Origin: Streptomyces ruber
Lineage (GTDB): Bacteria > Actinomycetota > Actinomycetes > Streptomycetales > Streptomycetaceae
Reading direction: 5' to 3'
Assembly (NCBI RefSeq): GCF_014648075.1
Contig: NZ_BMQK01000007.1
Location: 62,001-126,000, forward strand
DNA: 64,000 bases
The position numbers and the translations under genes were made by a program. This document shows positions 55,085 through 64,000 of this stretch, piece after piece. Below the pieces are notes generated by a model, which was not told the DNA's origin, did not search any database, and saw only the letters and a list, made by a program, of their open reading frames with translations. Within the stretch, counting starts at the first letter, position 1. The number at the start of each line of letters is the position of its first letter.

Positions 55085-56730
55085 GCGCATCAGCCGTCCA
55101 CAGCCTGTGGACAATGGCGGCCGACCCGATCGAGAAGATCGACGCGCCGAAGATCGAGTACGGGCAGCTGGCGCCCACCCTGATCGTGATCGGGGCGGCG
55201 ATCCTCGGCATCCTGATCGAGGCCCTGGTGCCGCGCAGGTCCCGTTACCACGCCCAGGTCTTCCTGTCCGTCGTCGCCCTGGCAGCCGCCTTCGCCGCGG
55301 TCGTCGCCCTGGCGGCCGGCGGTCACGCCACCACCAAGGCGGGCATCGTGGCGATGGGCGCGATCGCCGTCGACGGACCGGCCCTCTTCCTGCAGGGCAC
55401 CATCCTGCTCGCCGGACTGCTCGGCGTGTTCACCTTCGCCGAGCGGCGGCTCGACCCGGTGGCGCACGGCAACCGGGTCGACTCGTTCGCCGCGCAGGCC
55501 GCCTCCGTACCGGGCAGCGAGGGCGAGAAGGCCGCGGTCAGGGCCGGGTTCACCACCACCGAGGTGTTCCCGCTGCTGCTCTTCGCGGTCGGCGGCATGC
55601 TGATCTTTCCGGCGGCCAACGACCTGCTGACCCTGTTCATCGCGCTGGAGGTCTTCTCGCTGCCGCTGTACCTGCTGTGCGCCCTGGCCCGCCGCAAGCG
55701 GCTGGTGTCGCAGGAGGCCGCGGTCAAGTACTTCCTGCTGGGCGCCTTCGCCTCCGCGTTCACCCTGTTCGGCATCGCGCTGCTGTACGGGTACGCGGGT
55801 TCCGTGTCGTACGCGACGATCGCCCAGGTCGTCGACGGCACCGTGCAGAACGTGACCCCCGCGCTCGCCGAGACCATGGGCAACGACGCGCTGCTGCTCG
55901 TCGGCACCGCGATGCTGGTGATGGGCCTGCTGTTCAAGGTGGGCGCGGTGCCGTTCCACATGTGGACGCCGGACGTGTACCAGGGCGCGCCCACCCCGGT
56001 CACCGGCTTCATGGCGGCGGCGACGAAGGTGGCGGCGTTCGGCGCGCTGCTGCGCGTGCTGTACGTGGTCCTGCCCGGCCTGCGCTGGGACTGGCGGCCG
56101 GTGATGTGGGCCGTCGCGATCGTCACCATGCTGGGCGGCGCGATCGTCGCGATCACCCAGACCGACATCAAGCGGCTGCTGGCGTACTCGTCGATCGCGC
56201 ACGCGGGCTTCATCCTCGCCGGTGTGATCGCGGCCTCGCCGGACGGCATCTCCTCGGTGCTGTTCTACCTGGCCGCGTACTCGTTCGTGACGATCGGCGC
56301 CTTCGCGGTGGTCACGCTGGTACGGGACGCGGGCGGCGAGGCGACGCACCTGTCGAAGTGGGCGGGGCTCGGGCGCCGCTCGCCCCTGGTCGCGGCGGTG
56401 TTCGCGGTCTTCCTGCTGGCCTTCGCGGGCATTCCGCTGACCTCCGGGTTCGCGGGGAAGTTCGCCGTGTTCAAGGCGGCGGCCGAGGGCGGGGCGGGCG
56501 CGATCGTCGTGATCGGTGTGATCTCGTCGGCCATCGCCGCGTTCTTCTACATCCGTGTGATCGTGCTCATGTTCTTCAGCGAGCCGCGCCCCGAGGGCCC
56601 GACGGTCGCGGTGCCGTCACCGCTGACCATGACGGCGATCGCGGTCGGTGTCGCGGTCACGGTGGTGCTGGGCGTGGCGCCCCAGTACTTCCTGGACCTC
56701 GCGAGCCAGGCGGGCGTTTTCGTCCGCTGA
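55081..56730 (+). CDS. nuoN: NADH-quinone oxidoreductase subunit N
   Basis: A 549-residue antiporter-like proton-pumping subunit: ALEVFSLPLYLLCALARRKR, FKVGAVPFHMWTPDVYQGAP followed by TPVTGFMAAATKVAAF, and YSSIAHAGFILAGVIA. GTG start overlapping nuoM. It is the last gene of the 14-gene operon (16.1 kb, nuoA to nuoN in canonical order), closed by the hairpin at 56756-56794. Confidence 0.96.
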   Translation: MSASAVHSLWTMAADPIEKIDAPKIEYGQLAPTLIVIGAAILGILIEALVPRRSRYHAQVFLSVVALAAAFAAVVALAAGGHATTKAGIVAMGAIAVDGPALFLQGTILLAGLLGVFTFAERRLDPVAHGNRVDSFAAQAASVPGSEGEKAAVRAGFTTTEVFPLLLFAVGGMLIFPAANDLLTLFIALEVFSLPLYLLCALARRKRLVSQEAAVKYFLLGAFASAFTLFGIALLYGYAGSVSYATIAQVVDGTVQNVTPALAETMGNDALLLVGTAMLVMGLLFKVGAVPFHMWTPDVYQGAPTPVTGFMAAATKVAAFGALLRVLYVVLPGLRWDWRPVMWAVAIVTMLGGAIVAITQTDIKRLLAYSSIAHAGFILAGVIAASPDGISSVLFYLAAYSFVTIGAFAVVTLVRDAGGEATHLSKWAGLGRRSPLVAAVFAVFLLAFAGIPLTSGFAGKFAVFKAAAEGGAGAIVVIGVISSAIAAFFYIRVIVLMFFSEPRPEGPTVAVPSPLTMTAIAVGVAVTVVLGVAPQYFLDLASQAGVFVR

Positions 56731-56755
56731 CGCACCCCTGTGTCTGTGGGGTGAG

Positions 56756-56794
56756 CGACGGCCCGGTCCCTTGGGAGAGGGGGCCGGGCCGTCG
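56756..56794. terminator. terminator of the nuo operon
   Basis: An 11-bp perfect stem (CGACGGCCCGG at 56756-56766 with 56784-56794), extended inward by four more pairs (one G-T), and a 9-nt loop. It lies 26 bp after the nuoN stop and 11 bp before the end of the convergent Uma2 gene. Confidence 0.85.
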
Positions 56795-56804
56795 GCTGTT
56801 AGGA

Positions 56805-57407
56805 CTACTGACTGCGTTCGCGTCGTGTCCTGATACCGGTCAGGTCGAGATCCACCGGGAAAGGAGCATCCATCTTCATGCGCTCACGGAAGATGCCGAC
56901 GCTGGTGTAGGCACCTGTGGTCGGTTCCAGTTCAAAGGCGTGCACTACGGCGAGACCCTTCTCGTTCTCGACCCGCCAGTAGTGCGAAATGCCTGCTCGG
57001 GCGTACTTGAGCGGCTTGGTCTGCTGGTCCCGCGAAACAGAGTCCGGCGAAACTACCTCGACAGCCAGCAGGACGGCTCCGGCTGGATAGCGGGTCGTAT
57101 CCGGATCACCCACCACGTCACCGCGCACCACGATCACGTCGGGCTCGGGCCGGTTCTGGGAGTCGATGTCAATGGTGAACTCGCGGTAGACCTCGAAATC
57201 GCTGGGGGCTACGGACTGGAGATGCCACTTGAAGAAGTCAACAGCGCGTTCGTGACAGGCAGTGTGCGGACGCACGAAGACCAAGCTCCCGTCGATCAGT
57301 TCCGTGTGAGGAGGCAGATTCGGAAGCTGATCGAGGTCGTCGGCGGTCCAGCCGCCCTCCGGCGGCATCGGCCAAGCAGGTGTGGACGTCTTGGGTTCGA
57401 CGCTCAT
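56805..57407 (-). CDS. Uma2-family (DUF820) PD-(D/E)XK nuclease-like protein
   Basis: A 200-residue protein of the Uma2/DUF820 group: LPPHTELIDGSLVFVRPHTA, RPEPDVIVVRGDVV, and the nuclease-like core AVLLAVEVVSPDSVSRDQQTK followed by PLKYARAGISHYWRVENE (D...E-V-x-S-x-x-x-x-x-x-D-x-x-x-K-x-x-x-Y). The fold is restriction endonuclease-like; biochemical function in Streptomyces is not established. The ATG at 57407 has GGGAG upstream and was chosen over the ATG at 57419. Several paralogs per genome are common. Confidence 0.85.
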   Translation of the reverse strand: MSVEPKTSTPAWPMPPEGGWTADDLDQLPNLPPHTELIDGSLVFVRPHTACHERAVDFFKWHLQSVAPSDFEVYREFTIDIDSQNRPEPDVIVVRGDVVGDPDTTRYPAGAVLLAVEVVSPDSVSRDQQTKPLKYARAGISHYWRVENEKGLAVVHAFELEPTTGAYTSVGIFRERMKMDAPFPVDLDLTGIRTRRERSQ

Positions 57408-57629
57408 GAGTGCTCCCATGGGACGGAGTCTCGCCGGTCACTTCAGACTATCGGCCGGAAACGGGCAGGTCTCCCGCGTACGTGTGAACGAGCGCCGTGT
57501 CTTTGACGAGGCGCTCCGGTCCCGAGGCACCCGGCCTGTGGATAACTCCGTGCCTGTCGGTCCGGGCCCCTATCGTGGACGCAGTGGTCGAGGAACCACG
57601 GACGACCACGACGTACGGGGGACGGGACT

Positions 57630-59696
<2,067 letters not shown>

Positions 59697-59726
59697 GCCG
59701 GGCCGGCCGTACGACCGGACACGGGG

Positions 59727-59784
59727 CCGGCCGGGGGTGGCCAGAACCGGCCGGAGGTGGCCAGGACCGGCCGGGGGCGGTCAG
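59727..59784. repeat. 20-bp tandem repeats at the recQ/fahA junction
   Basis: CCGGCCGGGGGTGGCCAGAA (59727), a two-base variant at 59747, and a shorter third copy at 59767 whose end contains the stop codon of the minus-strand fumarylacetoacetase gene. The units are partly self-complementary (CCGGCCGG) and could act together as the terminator between the convergent genes. Confidence 0.75.
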
Positions 59785-61001
59785 CCGGCCGGCCGCACCC
59801 GCCCCCTGACCTCGCCCAGCCCCACCCGCGTGCCGTGCGGGCCGGGTGCCCAGGCCGTCAGCGTCACCTCGTCGCCGTCCTCAAGGAAGGCGCGCTCGCC
59901 GGTGGGGAGGGCCAGCGGGTCGCGGCCGTTCCAGGTGAGTTCCAGGAGGGAGCCCCGCTGGTCGGGCGCGGGCCCGCTGACCGTGCCGGAGGCGTACAGG
60001 TCACCGGTGCGGAGGGACGCGCCGTTGACCGTCAGGTGGGCGAGCTGCTGGGCGGCCGTCCAGTACATCGTGGAGAACGGTGGCTCGGACACCACGTGGC
60101 CGTTGACGGCGACCGAGATACGGAGGTCGTAGCCGTACGGGTCCTCGGCCGAGTCGTCCAGGTAGGGAAGCAGGGGATGTGTGCGCTCCGGCGGGCTCAC
60201 GCGGGCCTCGTCCAGGGCGTCCAGCGGGGTGATCCACGCCGAGACGGACGTGGCGAAGGACTTGCCGAGGAACGGGCCGAGGGGGACGTACTCCCAGGAC
60301 TGCAGGTCACGGGCCGACCAGTCGTTCAGCAGGCACAGGCCGAAGACGTGCTCCCGGAAGGAGGAGAGGGGAACCGGGCTGCCCATGGGGGAGGGTACGC
60401 CGACCACGAAGCCGACCTCCGCCTCGATGTCCAGCCGGACGGAGGGGCCGAAGACCGGAGCCGGGTCGGTGGGGGACTTGCGCTGGCCCGAGGGGCGCGC
60501 GACGTCCGTACCGGAGACCACCACGGTGCCGGACCGGCCGTGGTAACCGATCGGCAGGTGCTTCCAGTTGGGGGTGAGGGGCTCGGTGGCGTCGGGGCGG
60601 AAGATCCGGCCGACGTTCCGGGCATGGTTCTCGGACGCGTAGAAGTCGACGTAATCCGCGACCTCGAAGGGGAGGTGGAGGGCCACCGAGGACAGGGGGT
60701 GCAGGAAGGGGGCGATCGTCTCCCGGTGGGAGGGGACCGTCACCCAGGTCGTGAGGGCGCGGCGGACATCGGACCAGGTGGTGCGGCCGGCGGCGAGGAG
60801 GGGGCCGAGCGTGGGCCGGGACAGGAGCGATGCGTACGGGGAGGCGAGGGCCCGGGCCGCGGCGCCCGCGTCCAGGACCTGGTCGCCCAGACGTACACCG
60901 ACCGTCCGAGCGCCGGAGTCGGAGCCGGACCGGGAGAACACGCCGTACGGGAGGTTGTGCGGGCCGAAGGGGTCGCCTTCGGGGACATCGAAGGAGGGCA
61001 T
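59781..61001 (-). CDS. fahA: fumarylacetoacetase
   Basis: A 406-residue enzyme of the final step of tyrosine/homogentisate breakdown (4-fumarylacetoacetate + water to fumarate + acetoacetate). The N-terminal SH3-like domain has FGPHNLPYGVF. The catalytic domain shows DFYASENHARNVGRIFRP (active His), HLPIGYHGRSGTVVVSGT, EAEVGFVVG and NDWSARDLQSWEYVPLGPFL followed by GKSF, closely similar to the animal enzyme. The ATG at 61001 was chosen. It is convergent with recQ and divergent from the ATP-grasp gene. No other homogentisate gene is in the window. Confidence 0.95.
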   Translation of the reverse strand: MPSFDVPEGDPFGPHNLPYGVFSRSGSDSGARTVGVRLGDQVLDAGAAARALASPYASLLSRPTLGPLLAAGRTTWSDVRRALTTWVTVPSHRETIAPFLHPLSSVALHLPFEVADYVDFYASENHARNVGRIFRPDATEPLTPNWKHLPIGYHGRSGTVVVSGTDVARPSGQRKSPTDPAPVFGPSVRLDIEAEVGFVVGVPSPMGSPVPLSSFREHVFGLCLLNDWSARDLQSWEYVPLGPFLGKSFATSVSAWITPLDALDEARVSPPERTHPLLPYLDDSAEDPYGYDLRISVAVNGHVVSEPPFSTMYWTAAQQLAHLTVNGASLRTGDLYASGTVSGPAPDQRGSLLELTWNGRDPLALPTGERAFLEDGDEVTLTAWAPGPHGTRVGLGEVRGRVRPAG

Positions 61002-61142
61002 CGGGTGGTGCCTCACTTTCCGTGCTGTCCGTGCGGTCGGGAGGTGATCGGGATGGCCGCGGCACACGTTACGGCGACACGACGGATTCAGGCAGGGGCG
61101 GCATTGTCTAAAGAGTTCGCAATGTCCTGATACGGCTCGGTC

Positions 61143-61168
61143 GGAACAGGTAATTCCGGCTTAGCGTC
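61143..61168 (+). promoter_or_regulatory. candidate ECF-type promoter upstream of the ATP-grasp gene
   Basis: GGAAC (61143-61147) and CGTC (61165-61168) are spaced by 17 bp, resembling ECF-sigma promoters. The start of the ATP-grasp gene is 69 bp further on. No experimental or comparative support is available here. Confidence 0.3.
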
Positions 61169-61236
61169 CTTTGGGGGCACGGACGCGGACGGGGCGGGTC
61201 CGGGTTCGTCAGGGGGGGGACAGGTAGGGGGGACCC

Positions 61237-62502
61237 GTGCGTGGGGGTGGCTCGAGTGTGTCGTTGGACGTCGACCGGGGCGTGCCCGGGCTGATCGTGA
61301 AGTTCGGGAACTATCCGCTGCACCACGGCGGCGTGGGCGCGATCCGCAGTCTGGGGCGGCTCGGCGTGCCGATGTACGCCGTCACGGAGGACCGTTGCAC
61401 GCCCGCGGCCGTCTCCCGCTACCTGGAGCGGGCCTTCGTCTGGCCGACCACGGGGACGGAGGAGCCGGAGCGGCTCGTGGCGGGACTGCTGCGGATCGGA
61501 CGGAGAATCGGGCGGCCGACGGTGCTCGTCCCGACCGACGAGGAGGCCGCCGTGCTCGTCGCCGAGCACCAGGCGGAACTGGCGGGGCGGTTCCTCTTCC
61601 CGCGGGTGGAGCCCGGACTGCCGCGCCGCCTCGCCAGCAAGCAAGGACTGCACGAACTGTGCGCACAGCACGGGATCGCCAGCCCCGCGGCCCATTTCCC
61701 CAGATCGTACGAGGACGTCGAGCGGTTCGCCACGACCGCGCGCTTCCCGGTGGTCGCCAAGAACCGGGAGGCCTTCGTGCGGCGCGCGCGCCCCGCGGTG
61801 AACGGCACCACCCGGATCGCCTCCCGGGAGGGACTGCTGCGGCTGGCGCGGGAATGGGGGGAGCGGCCCGGCGTGATCCTCCAGGAGTACCTGCCACGGG
61901 AGGACGCCGAGGACTGGATCGTGCACGCGTACTTCGACGCGGAGTCGGCGCCGCTGGCCATGTTCACCGGGGTGAAGGTGCGGTCGTGGCCGCCGCACGC
62001 GGGAATGACCGCCCACGCGTACATCGTCGACAACCCGGAGCTCGCGGATCTCGCGGCACGGTTCGTCAAGGAGATCGGCTTCAGCGGCATCGTCGACCTG
62101 GATCTGCGGTTCGACCGCAGGGACGGGCGGTACAAGCTCCTCGACTTCAATCCGCGCATGGGCGCGCAGTTCCGGCTGTTCGAGAACGAGCCGGGGGTCG
62201 ACGTCGTACGCGCCCTGCACCTCGATCTGACCGGGCGGCCGGTTCCGGAGGGGGAACAGCTCGTCGGCCGCCGCTACGTCGTGGAGAACATCGACCTGCC
62301 CGCGCTGCTCGCCTACCGGCGCAGCGGCTACACGACACCGCACGTCCCGGCCCGCGCCAGCGGTACCGAGCTGGCCTGGTTCGCGAGGGACGACCTGCGG
62401 CCGTCCCTCGTGATGCTCGCCCGCTTGGTGCGGCCGGGTGCGAAGCATCTGTACCAGCTCTGGCGGACCAGCCGCCGCGGCTCGGGCGCCGCCGCGAAGT
62501 AG
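61237..62502 (+). CDS. ATP-grasp ligase
   Basis: A 421-residue ATP-grasp protein. The N-terminal pre-ATP-grasp fold (GLIVKFGNYPLHHGGVGAIR, VPMYAVTED) is followed by the ATP-grasp subdomains: FPVVAKNREAF with the adenine/phosphate lysine, VILQEYLPREDAEDWIVHAY, and the Mg2+-binding FSGIVDLDLRFDRR and LLDFNPRMGAQFRLFEN (E/D-x-N-P-R). It resembles carB-like or carboxylate-amine ligases that join a carboxylate to an amine through an acyl-phosphate; the substrates are unknown. GTG start. It is followed by a flavoprotein gene on the same strand, 103 bp downstream, likely one pathway. Confidence 0.82.
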   Translation: MRGGGSSVSLDVDRGVPGLIVKFGNYPLHHGGVGAIRSLGRLGVPMYAVTEDRCTPAAVSRYLERAFVWPTTGTEEPERLVAGLLRIGRRIGRPTVLVPTDEEAAVLVAEHQAELAGRFLFPRVEPGLPRRLASKQGLHELCAQHGIASPAAHFPRSYEDVERFATTARFPVVAKNREAFVRRARPAVNGTTRIASREGLLRLAREWGERPGVILQEYLPREDAEDWIVHAYFDAESAPLAMFTGVKVRSWPPHAGMTAHAYIVDNPELADLAARFVKEIGFSGIVDLDLRFDRRDGRYKLLDFNPRMGAQFRLFENEPGVDVVRALHLDLTGRPVPEGEQLVGRRYVVENIDLPALLAYRRSGYTTPHVPARASGTELAWFARDDLRPSLVMLARLVRPGAKHLYQLWRTSRRGSGAAAK

Positions 62503-62514
62503 GCACATCGCGCG

Positions 62515-62587
62515 TTCATCGTGTCCGTGTCCATCGCGTTCGTCACGTTCGCCCGTTCGTCACGTCCATCGTGTTCATCGCGTTCGG
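62515..62587. repeat. degenerate TTCATCG(T/C)G-type short repeats
   Basis: The spacer between the ATP-grasp and flavoprotein genes is built almost wholly from variants of TTC(A/G)TC(A/G)(C/T)G and TCCATCG(C/T)G, at least eight in about 73 bp. It is pyrimidine-rich and non-coding. Confidence 0.6.
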
Positions 62588-62605
62588 TTCCGGGGAGGGA
62601 ACTTC

Positions 62606-63841
62606 GTGATTCATCCGGTTGCAGTGATCGGCGCCGGGCCGTTCGGCCTGTCCACCGCCGCCCATCTGCGGGGACGCGGCATCCCGACACGCGTCTTCGG
62701 CGAGCCCATGGTGAGCTGGCGGGACCACATGCCCGCGGGAATGCTCCTGAAGTCCACCCCGGCCGCCTCGTCCATCGACGCGCCGCAGAGCGGCCACACC
62801 CTCGTCGACTACTGCGACGCGGCGGGCATACCGCGACTGGCCAGGGACGAGGACGTCATCCCCGTGGAGACGTTCATCGCCTACGGGGAGTGGTTCCAGC
62901 AGCGGCTGGTGCCCGATCTGGAGCAGGTGCGGGTCGTGTCCGTGGACCGGCGCGCGGGCGGCAGGAGGACGCCCGCCACGGGGGTGGACGGCAGGGGGTT
63001 CGAACTCAAGCTGGACTCGGGGGAGTCGTTCACCGCGCGGGCCGTCGTGGTGGCGACCGGCCTGTCCGGCCTCGCCCACCTGCCGCCCGAACTCGCGGGC
63101 GCCGCGCCCGACGGTCCGACCCCCACCGGGCCCCTCTCGCACAGTTCCCAGCACCACGACCTGACCCGGTTCGCGGGCAGGGAACTGCTCGTGGTCGGCG
63201 CCGGGCAGTCCGCGCTGGAGACGGCGGTGCTGGCGGCGGAGGCCGGGGCGCGGGTACGGGTGGTCGCGCGCGGGCGCGGCAAGGTGGCCTTCGGCGATCC
63301 GCCCTGGCGGCAGCCCAGGTTCCGGCCCGAGTCGCCGTTCGGCCGGGCCTGGTCCCTGTGGGCGCTCAGCTACTACCCGCACCCCTACCGCCGACTGCCC
63401 GCCGGCGCCCGTCACCTTCTCGTGCGCCGGGTGCTCGGACCCCTGGGCGCATGGTGGCTGCGCGAGCGCTTCGAGGGCGCGGTACAGGTGAGGGAGGTGG
63501 AGCGGATCGTGCGCGCGGGCGGCATCGACGGACGGCCCACGCTGGCGGTGCGCACCCATGAGGGGCGTACGGAGGAGATGTCGGCCGACCACGTGATCGC
63601 CGCCACGGGGTACCGGGTGGACCTGGCGGCGATGGGCTTCCTCGGCCATGAGCTGCGTACGGAGCTGGCGGTGAGCCGTGGCACGCCGAGGCTCGGGGCC
63701 GGATACCGCTCGTCGGTGCCCGGGCTGTACTTCACCGGGCTCCCGGCGGCGGCCTCGTACGGGCCGGTGATGCGCTTCGTGTGCGGCACGGAGTTCGCCT
63801 CGCGGCGGCTGGCCGGGCACCTGGCGGCTGCCCACGGGTGA
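62606..63841 (+). CDS. FAD/NAD(P)H-dependent oxidoreductase
   Basis: A 411-residue flavoprotein. The FAD fold is AVIGAGPFGLSTAAHLRGRG at the N-terminus; the second nucleotide-binding motif is LLVVGAGQSALETAVLAAEA near residue 200; HVIAATGYRVD near residue 330 is the typical ATG motif. The sequence between (FGEPMVSWRDHMPAGMLLKS) places it near flavin monooxygenases and lysine/ornithine N-hydroxylase-like enzymes, but the substrate is unknown. The GTG at 62606 has GGGAGGGAAC upstream. With the ATP-grasp protein it may form a short tailoring or peptide-modifying route. Confidence 0.83.
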   Translation: MIHPVAVIGAGPFGLSTAAHLRGRGIPTRVFGEPMVSWRDHMPAGMLLKSTPAASSIDAPQSGHTLVDYCDAAGIPRLARDEDVIPVETFIAYGEWFQQRLVPDLEQVRVVSVDRRAGGRRTPATGVDGRGFELKLDSGESFTARAVVVATGLSGLAHLPPELAGAAPDGPTPTGPLSHSSQHHDLTRFAGRELLVVGAGQSALETAVLAAEAGARVRVVARGRGKVAFGDPPWRQPRFRPESPFGRAWSLWALSYYPHPYRRLPAGARHLLVRRVLGPLGAWWLRERFEGAVQVREVERIVRAGGIDGRPTLAVRTHEGRTEEMSADHVIAATGYRVDLAAMGFLGHELRTELAVSRGTPRLGAGYRSSVPGLYFTGLPAAASYGPVMRFVCGTEFASRRLAGHLAAAHG

Positions 63842-63969
63842 TCGTCGTGAGTGCGGCGCACGCGGGCGCGAAGTGCCGGGCGCGGACGGGAGGTTGAGGG
63901 CGCGGCGGGACGGGACGACGTCCGGTTCACGCCGGACGGACGGGCCCCGCCGGTCCGTATTCTCTGATC

Positions 63970-64000
63970 ATGACGCCGCGCCCCGCATACGCCCTCATCG
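63970..64000 (+). CDS. possible start of the next gene (truncated by the window edge)
   Basis: An ATG at 63970 opens the frame MTPRPAYALI and continues past the window end. TATTCT at 63958-63963 lies six bases upstream and could be the -10 box of a leaderless transcript. Ten residues do not allow identification. Confidence 0.3.
   Translation, partial: MTPRPAYALI

Overview
The window is a high-GC actinobacterial chromosome segment, almost certainly Streptomyces. The evidence is strong third-position G/C bias, GTG starts, many ATGA/GTGA stop-start overlaps, a futalosine menaquinone pathway, a 14-gene nuo operon, and lipoprotein and NlpC/P60 genes typical of the genus. As I remember it, the gene order follows the Streptomyces coelicolor core region from the cytochrome c biogenesis genes to nuo; I could not check this by alignment. 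I see no tRNA, rRNA, CRISPR array or intact insertion sequence.

Layout. 1-4.6 kb: end of an upstream gene, then the System II cytochrome c maturation operon (resA-like, ccdA, resB, ccsB) closed by a strong hairpin. 4.7-6.2 kb (minus): a 2-oxoglutarate/Fe(II)-dioxygenase-like protein and a small PLDc_N membrane protein. 6.3-8.6 kb: mqnL (UbiD-like) and mqnP (UbiA-like). 8.6-15.5 kb: an accessory block between mqnP and mqnM, bracketed by two same-orientation copies of a small-GntR / structured-leader / two-small-ORF cassette and carrying a SnoaL-like protein, two SDRs, a divergent TetR, a methyltransferase and a virginiamycin B lyase-like propeller. 15.6-18.0 kb: mqnM (UbiX-like), an Lrp regulator and mqnE. 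18.1-26.6 kb: GNAT, DUF4229, MaoC-type hotdog protein, acyl-CoA synthetase, large LuxR-family regulator, CYTH-like protein, cold-shock protein. 27-28.6 kb: mqnA and a third copy of the cassette. 28.7-34.8 kb: GT2/CDP-glycerol transferase fusion, prepilin peptidase, mqnC, an amidohydrolase-like fragment protein, a frameshifted secreted GH18-like protein. 35-38.9 kb: an acyltransferase remnant, menG, a PASTA protein, a GNAT and a menJ-like reductase. 39-56.7 kb: NlpC/P60 hydrolase, a 780-bp regulatory interval, and nuoA-N. 56.8-64 kb: Uma2-family protein, recQ, fumarylacetoacetase, an ATP-grasp/flavoprotein pair, and possibly the start of another gene.

How it fits together. Much of the window serves one respiratory theme. 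Genes mqnA, C, E, L, M and P make the menaquinone ring by the futalosine route and prenylate it; menG methylates it; the MenJ-like enzyme may saturate the side chain; NADH dehydrogenase I reduces it; and the ccs genes build the c-type cytochromes that accept its electrons. A near-consensus Rex operator upstream of nuoA fits NADH/NAD+ control.

The most unusual element is the cassette found three times (about 8.6-9.7, 14.3-15.5 and 27.8-28.6 kb). A 75-98 aa GntR protein lacking an effector domain is divergent from a two-gene unit. The first gene of each unit is preceded by a leader with a long GC hairpin whose inner stem differs in sequence between copies yet stays paired, followed by an invariant small hairpin placed over the Shine-Dalgarno sequence. 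This looks like a structured cis-regulatory RNA serving a mobile or duplicating gene family.
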